DNA of 64,000 nt, from contig LUGG01000027.1 of the NCBI GenBank assembly GCA_001683735.1, positions 496,001 through 560,000 on the forward strand, in the 5' to 3' direction. The stretch comes from Grifola frondosa (Eukaryota; Basidiomycota; Agaricomycetes; Polyporales; Grifolaceae). Under the pieces are notes generated by a model. It searched no databases. It worked only from the letters and a program-made list of their open reading frames with translations, and had not been told where the DNA came from. Positions 40,418 to 51,914 of the stretch are shown piece by piece. The first letter of the stretch is position 1; every line of letters starts with the position of its first letter. Both the position numbers and the translations under genes were made by a program.

Positions 40418-43281
40418 TCATTCATTGATCGCAAGGGTCAACCAGCGCTGACAGTCTTCCAAATTCTCCTGCAACGAACATCACTTCAGGTTCGAGCACA
40501 AACATTTCGCAGTTCTAACTCACGTCTGAAATACGCAACACTTCCTGCATGTCTAGTCGCACCCCATGTGCAGCCTTAACTGCTCTTGTCTTCAGCTGCT
40601 TGCAATGCACTTACTTGATCCCTGTCCGTCTTTCTTGTGTGCGCTGTGTTTATACTTGTGCACCAGCGACTCCGTGATTCCGTCAAGAAGGGCACACATG
40701 GTGAGTAAGGAGATCGGAAATCGCAGGACATCCGGTTCTGTGGTTAAGTCATTCACGACGTCACATCGCGCCTTAGGACGTTCGTTAGACTCACTAAGAA
40801 GAGCATTGGTCAAGATGGCCCACGCCTCCTTCTGTGCCGTTTTCCAGCCTTCGTCAAAATCTAGAAGCTTGCGCAAACTGGTGAGTGCAAACCACAGTTC
40901 CTCCATGAAGGAACCAGGGGTCGCGCTTCCCACACGATAGGAAAGCGCTTCGAGGATATCTCGTTGTGCGACCTATAAATCAGCAGAATGTGATGAATTG
41001 AAGAGTGGATAGCAGTCACAAGTACGCACTTCAAGATCTTCAAAAGACATTGAATGGGGAGCTAACGCAAGGAACTCGTTGGATAAAATGACGTCCAGAG
41101 GGAACAAAACATCACGATGGAACTATTCACCAGAACTCTATAAGGAAAGGTAGCAATACAACACTGATCACAACACACCTTGACGCTCAACGTCAGACAT
41201 GCGACTGCGAGGTCCCAGGTGGTCTCCACCTCGCCGTCTTGCACAAAGGCTGAAACTTCATCGACCTTTGAAGGCGCCGGCGATGACGCAGGAGAGAGAC
41301 CGATGTGGAGAGAGTAGCGAATGAAAAGATATGCTGCGTGAAAGTGAGTCTCCTCAGATGTGCGGAGCAAATCAGACAGGTCTCCGACTGCACGCGACTG
41401 CGCGCGACTCCGGGGAGGAAGCACCTGTACCATTCGACATAAGTCATTCAATCGAGAGACAGCGAAGGGATACTTACATTCAGCAGCCAATCTACCGCCT
41501 CGCTTCGGAGGTTATCCTCTATGCCCAACGCAATTCCCGTACCATCATATGATGTCGTGTCTTCATCGCGCTCATACTTACCACGCGCCCACACGTCCAC
41601 CATCTCATTCACATCAAACCCATCAGCCTCGCTATCACTGTCCATCCAATATTCCTCTTCCTCATCTTCCTGTCTCTTTTTTTGCATCGTCAAATTCATT
41701 GGTCCCTTGGGTATCGGGGCACGTGCATATGGAAGCCCATCTACCTCGCGCTCGCGCCTTTCCTTCTCCAGCAACACCACGATCCTGCGCTCTGCTGCAT
41801 CCTCTAGCGAGAGCGGTGCTCGCGGGACGAGAAAGAAAGGAGGAGGTGCAATGATCGGAACGGGCGAGGGAGGTGGATCGGTATAGATTGCTAAAGCTAA
41901 CCGCCGTGGGGAATGTGATACGGGAGTGACTGGCTCTGTTGGGATCTCCGGTTCGTATGCATAGGGCTCCGACGTGACACCACAGGTAGCAGAACTGGAT
42001 TGCGATGCCGAGCAGGTCATGCGTGGACATGCCTGCTAAGATGGCTGAGTGTTGTAACTTCAGTCATAGAAAGATCCTCACCTCGTTCCAAACATTATCT
42101 TGGCCTGCAGTGACAGAAGTGTCTGATCTCAGGGACGCAGCACGGCGCAAGCTTGCAGGCTCTATAGCATACATGCGTGCAAAAGCGCCAGTAAGGGCAG
42201 GCGCAGCATGCTTGCGAGGAGTAAACCGAGTGCCGCGATTTAACTCAGCGCGAGCGGTCTTTCGTTTCTTACGGTCCAGCTCCAAGGTGCCAGTGAGGTG
42301 CGTATATGCGCTAAAGCGAGAAGTAGAAGCTACTGCAGAAGCGTTTTCTGACTCCTCACCATTAGAACGGCGCCGTTTGAGCGACACACCATAAGTATCG
42401 ACGCGATTTCGAGACTGCGGATGACCAAATCGTCGACCATGGTCCCCCGAAGTGGTAGAACCTATCAAGACAGTCCCAAGAGCAGAAGTAGTGCGAGAGG
42501 GCGCTATCTTGGCAGAGGTAGGCTGGATATATGCAGCGGACGGCATAGCAGAAGGGACATCGATATCCTGCTTGATGGTTGGATCGTTGTCTGCAGGGTT
42601 ACTGCTGGGCTGCGAAGATTTTTGGTTGCTGGATAACAGAATACGAGGGACGACAGGATCATCAGAACTAGCACGAGAGGTCGTAACAGAGTCCAGTCCA
42701 GACTCAGGAACCAGAGCATAAGAAATAGCATTAGAAAGAGCAGGTGTCGCCAGAGAAGGTGCAGACGACGAGCTGGTTTGCTCTGAACAAGCACTGCTGA
42801 AGTCCTCGGAGTCCTGAGAATAAACACCTAAGCCAGACACCAAAGAATGCCCATCCTCAGTGGTAGCCGCAAGAGCAGTAGATTCAGAGCGTCGTTGGTT
42901 GAAGATACGAGAGTGCCCAAACTGCTTGCGCTTCTGCTGAACACGACGGAGCTCCTTGTGCAGGGATTGGCTAAATGGTGATAGTAAGGATGCGACAGGG
43001 GAACAGGACACAGACGGCGAATATGAAGAATCACGAAGAAGGCTGCTAGCCGCATTGTCACCCAATCCAGAGTCGTCAGAAGTGAGGCCACCTGGACAAA
43101 CACGCTGTGTAAGGTTGCAGCTTTGAATGCAGGAAATTAAATCATGGTCCGGTGGCGTTGCTGCGATAGGCGAAGATTCTGCAGGAGAACTAGATGCTGG
43201 AACAAGATGGTCCGAGTCAAGCACGTCGTCGAGGTGGGCGGCCTTGTCGTCGCTCTCGGAAACCACGTCTTGAATGTCCAT
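40418..43281 (-). CDS. Cyclin-box protein with a long disordered N-terminus
   Basis: A large minus-strand gene starting MDIQDVVSESDDKAAHLDD at 43281. The first exon (to about 42080) encodes some 400 Ser/Ala/Pro-rich residues with basic patches (RRVQQKRKQFGH, SLKRRRSNGEE, LDRKKRKTARAE). The second exon has TEPVTPVSHSPRRLALAIY and DAAERRIVVLLEKERREREV. The C-terminal third looks like a cyclin N-domain: NLRSEAVDWLLNVLPP, ETHFHAAYLFIRYSLHIGL, TWDLAVACLTLSVKFHRDVL, FPLDVILSNEFLALAPHSMS, FEDLEVAQRDILEALSYRVG and SATPGSFMEELWFALTSL. These match the helix 1 WLL, 'etlflAvylldRfl', 'LAv.cL.lavKf' and 'E..iL..L.yr....TP..F' pattern. No subclass is assigned. The 3' end (SIKAAHGVRLDMQEVLRISD, then ENLEDCQRWLTLAINE) depends on two splice choices. 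Confidence 0.75.
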
Positions 43282-43297
43282 GCCGTAGGGAAATATT

Positions 43298-43335
43298 TGC
43301 TTGTTTCGTAGCCGGATGCTTGTTTCGTAGCCGGA
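43298..43335. repeat. Tandem direct repeat, 2 x 19 bp
   Basis: The unit tgcttgtttcgtagccgga occurs twice without spacer, just upstream of the cyclin-like gene start. It may be part of a shared divergent promoter. Confidence 0.9.
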
Positions 43336-43445
43336 ACTTGAATTTTCTTTGGACTGGAAGGACCGTCTGGCTGAGCCTTGAGGCTCCAGACGCCAGAGGA
43401 AAGACGCGAAATGTCACAGCATAACGAGCGTGACCAAATAGTCAC

Positions 43446-46400
43446 GTGCCCCATCTCCGCGTAGTGACTCCACGCGTCGTGTGTGTGCTCAGCGCTTCCT
43501 CTCTAGTCCTTACGTATCTGCCAAATTTTCGCAAGTATTACCGACAGGCCTTCACTATACGCCTAAACTTTGGACATTCACTTCAGCGGCCGCGTATGGG
43601 ACAATTGAGATATCATCTCTCAGCGAACTATTCGTCTGTTGGCGAATCTAGCTCCCGACCTCGCTGTTGCAACGTGCTTTAGCGTATCACGGCGCAGTCT
43701 CGCATACCTCATGGCACAAGTATTGCCAGCTAGATGTCCGCCATACACGTATCGCCAGACTCATGGCACACGAGTATCTCATCTTCTCTCAACGACTCTG
43801 GCGTCCTCCAATCTTGTTCAGAACACCATCTCTCGTCGTCGTTCACCGCTAGCCGTAATCAGCGATACTGATACCATGACACGCGCGAACAGCGGTAATG
43901 CCACAGTGGCTGAGCGAAGCATCCCAGGCATGCAGGTGCCCGTGCAGGTGCCCATGCACCGTGTTCGTACGTTTTCATATGGCTCCTCCCGCAGGCAGAG
44001 CATGCACGCCGTTGGCTCTGTTGGAACGATACATCTCCACTGGCTGTTTCGCTCTAACATCCCTCGCCGCCGCGGCATGCCCCTTCCCAACGACGTGCGC
44101 AAGCGTAATTTCTTTGGAGTTGGAGAGATAATCGGCGTGCTTGCAAACGTATGTACATAGTTCTTACGACAACGTGCTGAGATTAACCTGATACCACGTC
44201 TGCGCTTGTCATCATGCAGCCATCAGAGACCCTCCGCTCGCTCGCAGAGTCTAAGCGAATGTTGGAAGAAGCTAGGAGAGAACTGGCCGAGGCGCGGGAA
44301 CGTGCCCAGCTCAGTCCGACGCATACGTTTTCTAGCTTACCCGGATTTTTTGATCGGCCAGCTGAGCTCAGAGCTGTTGAACGTGCGTTAGAGGGCGAGC
44401 CGAGTTTTACAATCCTTTTTGGGGCAAGCAGCGTCGGGAAGACAGCTCTCCTTCGCCAGGTACTCACCCGTCCGAAATACCATGTCCTCCATTTCGACCT
44501 CCGTATAGCTGGGTTCGCAGACCTTGCGAGTTTGTACATGAGTCTGAGGTTTGTTTCGGCTCACTTCCTGTTTTCCTCGATCTCATCATGCGTAGCCAGC
44601 AAATGGAGGCCTTTTTCATGAGCATTGCGCAAGACCCCGATATGCCAGGGTATGAAGACTTTGAGAAGGATGCATGGGGTTTCAAGGTGCGTCGGCTCGC
44701 GTAGTGGCTCTGTGTGCAATGGATTGACCTGGACAATAATATCAACAGTTCGACCGACTGAACGTGGAACGGCGTCTTGCGACAGCGTCTCAGTCAGCGG
44801 ACGCGCCTGGTGCTAACGTTCTCAGCGAGATCAAGACCAGCGACGTCGCCAGACTGATGGAGCTCTTCCAGGCACGTCTCTCCCCGTCTGGATAATCCAT
44901 ATATTCAACTACTGTACACAGAGTTCCCTTCTGCGGTACTGGAACTTCCAGCCCAAACCGCGCTCGCGCAAGGCGAGCGTAGACACAGACACCGCCTCTG
45001 TAAGCACGCAGAAGGGAAGCAAGCCTTCGTGGCGTTCACGCATGTTCTGGGGCCGACGGAAGGAGACGGCTGCTCCAAAGGAGAACGGTAGCGTTCCTGA
45101 GCAGGGCGAGGGGAAGGAGGCGAATAAGCGGAACGGCAAGGAACGGGCCCCGGAGAAGAAGATTCCGGTATTCGTAATTGACGAGGCACACAAATTGTGA
45201 GTATTTCAGACCGCTTCGGGTAGATTGGTATTGGTGACACTGTGTTGGGTAGACCCGCGCTAATACGCTCCACGGACGCGATGAAGTGCCTGTTGGACGC
45301 AATGCTTGTGTTGACGAAGCAAGATAGGCTATGCCATGTAATCCACGCGACGAGCGACCCGTTTTACCAGACGTGGCTCCGCCAGCTAAACGTTATGCAG
45401 CATTGTAAGGTCCGTCCTCGTTTTCCCCATTTATTAACAGAACTCCTTACGTGACGGTTCCTGGACAGATAATAACTATTGGAGATTACCCAAAGTCGGA
45501 GGCGAGACGCTTCTTCCGAGAACGAATATTACCTAGCGTACCGGAAAGGCTACGCCTTGGACTCGACTTCGAGAGACTGTACGATGCATTTGGAGGAAAG
45601 CTTGCGCACTGGCAGGACTACGTTACGGATTATGGTGAGGCAGTTCTGCACGCGGTTAATTTGCGGCTCTGACTCCTATCCCTTTTTAGTAAATATGAAT
45701 GGCAAGCTCGAAGGTACGTTCTTCATGCATCGAGGTGCCATCGATGCTGACGCCTCGATACAGTCAGGCAAAGTTCACACTTCCTTCAAGCACACGCACT
45801 ACTTAACCTCCACATTATCCATTCTGCGCAAGCGCCACCTCGCGGACAAGCACCGGAAGGCACACAGGACACTTCCGCGACGACGCCACAGAGCGCGCAA
45901 GAAGGCTCGGCACGCGCGATACACCGCCTCTCACCACCGCCAGGCTCGAATACAGGCTTCCGCATCTACTCGCCGTTGACTGCAAGCCCGCATGGCGTCC
46001 CACCAACGGCATTCGCGACCACGGCAGGCGAAGAGGCGCCTGAGTTCCAGGCGGAATTCACTGCACTGCAGCTGCTGAAGGTGATGAACCGGCTGGCACA
46101 GCCGGGTGCACGCTCGCTACCATACTTCCTGCTGTGCCGCGAAATGGGCGTGCGCGCGGTGGACGGGATGGTCAAGGGACGGATCCTCGACCTGCGGTGG
46201 ACGGAGCCGGTGGCGCGCGAGGGCGCGGGTGCGGATGCGCGCATCAGCAGTATGCGTGTGCGGGAGAGCATTCGGGCGCAGATTGTTGCAGGGAGCAGCG
46301 GGACGACGGCGGTGAACGAGCCGGAAGGCGCGTTCGAATTCGAGGACGGTGAGATGGTGCCGATGTCGGATGAGGAGGTGTTCAGGGCACATGAGCGCCT

Positions 46401-46569
46401 TGTTGATGCGCGTGCGATAGAAGACGAGGAGGACGTGGTGGGTCCCAAGCTCGTGCCGATCACGCCTATCATGCGGTTTGCGATGCGGGAGGTCGTACAG
46501 GAGTATTATGATGACGATGACCAGACGGTTTCGGAGTATGCGTCGCTTTCGGAGGTCGACGAGTACTGA
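43446..46569 (+). CDS. P-loop ATPase (AAA/STAND-type ATPase_2-like), 5' end unresolved
   Basis: A multi-exon predicted ATPase. Recognisable N-terminal pieces are VLPTGLHYTPKLWTFTSAAA, YGTIEISSLSELF, LANLAPDLAVATC and RKRNFFGVGEIIGVLAN, in different frames joined by one-base shifts. From 44220 the protein is clear: PSETLRSLAESKRMLEEARR (coiled coil), LPGFFDRPAELRAVERALEG, FTILFGASSVGKTALLRQVL (Walker A), YHVLHFDLRIAGFADLASLY, a basic Lys/Glu-rich insert, PVFVIDEAHKLPALI (Walker B, DEAH), RLCHVIHATSDPFYQTWLRQ, IITIGDYPKSEARRFFRERI, FGGKLAHWQDYVTDYVN and HFLQAHALLNLHIIHSAQ. The acidic C-terminus ends SLSEVDEY. The N-terminus is Arg/Ser-rich and could be a mitochondrial leader. I cannot choose a start codon; 43446 is only an approximate limit and 43711 is a later ATG. 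Confidence 0.75.
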
Positions 46570-46888
46570 ATCTTTATAGATGATGGTTTGTGTATTGCGT
46601 AAACGCTGGTTCGTTTATATCTAGTTTAGTACGGCATCCTTGTACTTATAGTATCTTGGGGCATAAAATATGCAGAACCCCATCCTTACATGTACGATAC
46701 GTCGTAATGATTTACATTACATCCGCGAGCTTTTCTCCTTGAAGTACATCCGCAAATCGGCGGAGACCCCGTAACGGAGGGTAAGCATATTATTATGCCA
46801 ATATCCGCATACAAGAGAATATCACGGAAAGAACTGCGTGAAGACATTATAAAGTAGTGCCATGACGTGCCCCGCTCGAGAGGCCCAC
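46570..46888. other. Intergenic region
   Basis: 3' flank of the ATPase; nothing recognised. Confidence 0.5.
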
Positions 46889-47616
46889 TCAGATCACGTC
46901 CGCAAGCAAAGTATAGATGGATAGTCGATGTCTTGCTTGATTCTTGAGGATGCCGAGGTTCCCTCTCGTCGTCAAAACCAAGAATCCGTGTTGTTCTATC
47001 AATATATCGCTCATATATTGGCGGTAGCGTGTAATCTCAGCTGAGATCTCCTGCAAGAAAGAATGTGTGTAGGATCTGCATAACAAGGAGATGTTAGTGG
47101 ACGAATATTCCGAGACATACACACCACCACGAAACCAACTTACGTCAAAAATCGTCTTGCGTGGATATAATACATCGTGCAAGATCTGTGCGCTTGCATT
47201 CTTCAGAGGTGTCTTGCACCGGAACGCACGCCGGGTCCGATCATTATAGGCTCGCTTACCAGCCTCTACATGCGGAAGACAGTCGTTCCTTATGATCATT
47301 ATAGCTTCGAATGAAGATGAGGCCCTGAACGAGAAGCATTTGCAGAGCATGAGTGGGGAGTGAGAATGCATACCAAGGTATCCAGCCAGTCCAACGAACA
47401 AGTATCGGCCTCAGCCTACCGATAGTCAACCGATAATGGGTTTCGCCTCGAAGCAAAGATCGGCCACGACGTCCCTCTGAGCTCTGGGAGTTCAGATGAT
47501 GCCTCGCAAATCCGCGCATATGGTGTTGCATAGGTATAACCATTGGTTTGTCGCCATTGTATAAGGAGTAAATTCTTGAACTGAGAGAGTGAGAGAGGGG
47601 GGAGATGTGGAAACAT
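46889..47616 (-). CDS. Uncharacterised gene or remnant, possibly part of a seven-helix fungal membrane protein
   Basis: A good intron (donor GTAAGT after KTIFD, acceptor before EISAEIT) joins ASAQILHDVLYPRKTIFD to EISAEITRYRQYMSDILIEQ and HGFLVLTTRGNLGILKN, ending at 46889. Upstream is a hydrophobic piece, HALQMLLVQGLIFIRSYNDH. The 'GLIFIR.Y' and 'ILHDVLYP' patterns weakly recall DUF6533-type membrane proteins, but I do not trust this. The 5' part does not assemble into one frame, so it may be degraded. Confidence 0.35.
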
Positions 47617-49286
47617 TGTTCAAATTCTGCCGAGCGCTTATGGAATACTATTCGTATTATTTTGATATCGGCATCTATGCCATAATTAGTACAAGGGTGT
47701 TCGGAAATCTGTATCAGAAAGCCCTGAGCAAGATGGGGACGGGGGACTACTTCGCCAGTGATCTGGTAAGCTCAAGGTTCAATGTTAGTGGGAACGACGA
47801 AGAGAGCCACCGCTTGTTCCTAACACGAAGAGAACTCCTGGCATATGTCGTCAAGATATCGTGGAAGGGAAGGACGAATCGATGGTACGCCCAACGTCTT
47901 TCTTGTTCTTTATCGAACACTCAATATTCCGTACGTGGCATCTCGCAGGGATAAGTATAAGTGCTTTTATATGAAACAATGCATTTGCAGTAACCCTACG
48001 CCATGGAGCGGGATGTACGTATACTCTTCCACGAAGTCCGCCACTAAAGTGTCGGTCTTCCAATCGACAGCTCCGTGATGATTGTCTGTATGAGGGTTGT
48101 AAAATCAAACACATCTCTGTCAATCAAATGCCATGGTTCAGCTTTCCATCTAACATTCTCCATTCGGCCTACATCAATCCATCATGCGGCGGATCAAGAC
48201 TCGACGTCAAAGCCCGACTCATTGCTCGCGGAGATGTTTGTCAGGAAGGCGGTCACCGCTGCGTTGCAGAAGAATGTGTCGATGTACATGACGCCAGGAG
48301 GGAAAGGTATACTGCTCAGTCTGTTGAAATGGTTCTGGAGAGGATGAATACTGCGTTCCATTTGGTGGGATCATCGGAAATTTGCGCAAGGTGGCTCGAA
48401 AGGTTGGTTAGGGCCACTGAGCTGTTGGGCATCATGATCCACATCTACGGAGTATACATATTTCATATCCGTTGGCACATCCACGTATTGCCTCTTCGTT
48501 CTTTTCTGCTCATCGAATCTCAACTACACCATAAACTTAGGTCTATTGCATCGATTTTTTTTGGCTTGCGTCAATCCACCGAAAGATGCTTCCAGCAGCT
48601 TACTCATACTATCCGTCAAAGTCTATTACACATGATGCGATGGAATTTCGAGATGAAGCTCACAATCATGGAGCCGAGCGCCGAACACTGGTTATCCAAA
48701 CACAGAAACATACTGGGGTGAGTCCTTACATTGGTCTGAATCAGAACTACAATGATCAATTGTTACCTTATCGCATTTTGTTTGTTCTAGCTGAGTGTCA
48801 GTGGTGTTCAACACCGAGAAGAACTGTCCATACATCAGCAGGACGAGTCCAGAGCAGCAATCACAAGCTTTCGTGACGTACTGCGTGCCGAACACCGTTC
48901 GAAATAAAGCTTCCGCATTCCCTGGACAGAAGGTGACTCTAATCCGAGCAGTGCGGGTGACTTGCCTCACCTGATACTTTGTGCCAGCGGCGGTCAACAG
49001 GCTGTGGGAATCGTTCAGAATTCGGAACTTCGACACCTCCTGCAGGATCATGCTGGAAGAATAGGTGTGTAAGGTTACGTCTGCAGATTGCGGCCCTATG
49101 TAGGTACTGCCTTGATCACGATATCAGGATTCTGGCATTGGTATGCATTTGAACCTTGGCATTTCTGGATAGTCCAAACTCGTACAATGCCTCCATGATA
49201 TCGTCAATTGAGCGGGGATAAGGATGAGACGCTGTTACTTATAAAGCGGTCATTCCTCACTCATATTTCATCTACTGCGACTCAAT
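47617..49286. other. Gene-poor region
   Basis: Several open frames of 70-200 codons (for example 48128-48721 +, 48692-49051 -) lack recognisable motifs and coherent splicing. It could hold a decayed gene. No repeats or RNA genes were seen. Confidence 0.4.
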
Positions 49287-51258
49287 ATGGCGGGAACTAC
49301 CTTTGATCACACCATTGGCTCTGTTTTCATTGGTGTTCTCTTTTCCACCATGTACGTTGCACCATTCTCGCTACCTCAGGTGAGGCTAATTCGGGGTAGA
49401 TTCTATGCTTGCACTTGTGCTCAGTGTATCTACTATGCACGCAATTATCCGAACGATCGTCTGTTCGTGAAAGCATTGGTACATTGCAGCGCTTTCGCGT
49501 CGAAAATTGCGCTCACGTTGTCATCTGCCTAGGTGGTTTTCCTATGGTGAGTAGTAGACCAGCATTTCCACAAATTATATTCACTCATGATGCTCCAAGG
49601 ACACTTGACACCGCTATCTTGATTCTGGATGCAATAGTAAGTTTGCTATGTCACGAGGTATCAGATATTTCTCAAAAAATGCAGTCCCTTTATCGATACG
49701 TCGTGGAATGGCATGCCAACCCCTTGCGCTTCTTTCCATCCCGTTGTAAGTTCTCAGCCTCCTTTGCCTTTACATGTAACCATCCTTGGACCATTTGCAG
49801 AGTCTTTGCGGTAAGAGAGACAAAATAATCTCATGCAGTACGCCAGTACTCACGACGTTGAATAAGGGTGAATTCTTTTTGGTTGTGAGCGTATTCACAG
49901 TATATTCCGTGAATCAAAAAGTCACGTTGCTGTTAGGTATGGACAGGATTCGTCGTGCAGTGGTGAGCTTCTACCTACATTGGATGTTTCGTTCACTAAC
50001 CCTGCCAGCTCAGCTATTTCATACACAAGATCTGGGACCGTGAGCTTTGCAATTAACTCGATTCAGCGCCACGTGCTCACTCCGGCTTTTGCTTTTGAAG
50101 TCTTTGGAACTAAATGGTATAGGTACCCACTGACAATTGCTGGGGTGAGTATGGCAATTCTAATACACTATAATCACTCTCATTTTCCTCCAGTTCGCGA
50201 TCGCCATCGTGTCATTAGGTATGTGGTAATTATACGTCATCAAGCTGAGACTCATTTAATGTCAATTCAGCCGGTGGAGGAGGTTCGTTTCCAGTAGATT
50301 CTTTCACTATATTTTTGAAACATTTATTCGTTTATCAGTGGTAGTTCATGTGATGTGAGTAGCTCCACACGCATTCTCAATCGGAAGCGTAAACAGTTGA
50401 TAATCTACAGAGTGGCCAACAAAGAGGACGTCTTGACAGCACTCAAAGCGGCTGAGGTGGAATCCCCTACGTATCATTCCGGTAACAGCTGATCCGTGTA
50501 CCGATCTAGAAACCAAAGATTATCCAATGTGTAACCACCGTTCTGGCGGATCTGTACATCGTGGTGTTGCTGTGCCTGACATTGAAGGGATCAAGTTCTG
50601 GCGGCTTCAAAAGGTCAGACATTCCACCATAATATCCTTTACGATAAGTATTCACTGATGGCGTAAATTTCAGAACAAATAGGCTGATCAACAAGTTGAT
50701 TGTGTATACTGTCAATCGAGGAACCCTCAACGTGTGCGTGAGACATTATGGAAATCTTTATTGTCATGTCCATTTACTTATTTCTTTTGTGCAGAGCATT
50801 ACAATATGCAGCTTTCTAACCGTGAGCGATCGTTTCGGTGGCGCATAATAGACACATTCATGATACTCACCTGTGTTAGTATGTGGCGAAGATCAACGAG
50901 ATGGATTTGTTATGGGTCATATTCTGGGACCTTGGCGGTAAAGGTGAGCTTTATGATTGTAAATCCGTCGTTGATTGCTCATGATATCGACCATGGTCAT
51001 AGCATATGTTAACTCATTACTTGCCGTGTACGAGCTTTCCATTTTTGATACCTCCTCTGTTCTGAAACACCTCACAGCTTAAATGTTCGTCAACATCTCC
51101 GAGACACTACCGCTCAGACGCGCTCGGAAGTCCTTCAGGTGTTAGACTTCCCCCGTTCCAAAAAACGTTCTCGCAAACGTAAACCCATTAAGGTTGACAG
51201 GAGGACTTATCTGCGTGTTGTTGACCTGTCTTCTTTTCACACACGTATAAGCCTATAG
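49287..51258 (+). CDS. DUF6534-like seven-helix membrane protein (exon structure partly unresolved)
   Basis: The start MAGTTFDHTIGSVFIGVLFS fits the opening of the basidiomycete DUF6534 family (LDNTLGA..IGV..S). Later blocks fit the same order: FYACTCAQCIYYARNYPNDR with LFVKAL (helix 2 and loop), RTLDTAILILDAI, LYRYVVEWHANPLRFF, a piece reading FFIHKIWDREL, IRYVVII, KIIQCVTTVLADLYIVVLLC, LTLKGSSSGGFKR, TNRLINKLIVYTVNRGTLNV (the most diagnostic segment) and a C-terminal tail LNVRQHLRDTTAQTRSEVLQ ending at 51258. Introns are many and short. Not every internal exon could be placed, and one or two frame shifts are likely, so it may be a pseudogene. These proteins have no established function. Confidence 0.6.
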
Positions 51259-51914
51259 CGAAATGCACGCACAATCTTGGGAATCCTTGCTGTACTCCTT
51301 TGGTCACGATGATGGCAGTTTTTTCAAGTCTGGATGGAGTTCTGTATTGATTCGTTTATATATCTAACCTACTATTTATTACAAGTCGTGAGGGAACAGT
51401 GTCTGAAATTTGATATCGACCGGGCATATGACCGTCCTTCCCTTCCAACTGACCTACAGAAGCGACTTGCGCAACGCACTCCACCACTAAGTGAACGAGC
51501 CGCAGCGGAACACATACCGGCTTCCCAAGGTCGTCCGGACTTGGACTCCGTTCATCCGCATGGCCACTATAACGGGAAACGCCATACACGCCAGAGTTGC
51601 CGGCCATCAGCAAGGTTGCGCTGGGTCTCCGTTATGGACAGTTGCGCATATAGCACGGTGAACCATTAAGGGGATTCGATTTCAGGTCCTTACGGTCTGA
51701 AAACCACCGATCCTTGCCTTTTCTTGAGAGAAAAGTGTCCGTCGCGGCTGCCAACGAGCTTTAGCCTTGGGAGACGCAACATCATGTCAGCGATGATAGG
51801 AAAGATTTCTTTGACACAACCGTAGCAGTTCATGATATCAAAAATGATCTCTCTCGCGGTCAACATTTCTGGATTACCTGCATAATTTGCGGAAACTCTG
51901 GCTATCGTTTAGCA
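51259..51914. other. Convergent intergenic region
   Basis: A 111-codon open frame at 51334-51669 has no recognisable content. Shared 3' flank of the membrane protein and P450-2. Confidence 0.45.

Noticed and set aside
48128..49051. Open frames on both strands in the gene-poor region
   Set aside because: No recognisable domain; splice choices did not give a coherent protein.
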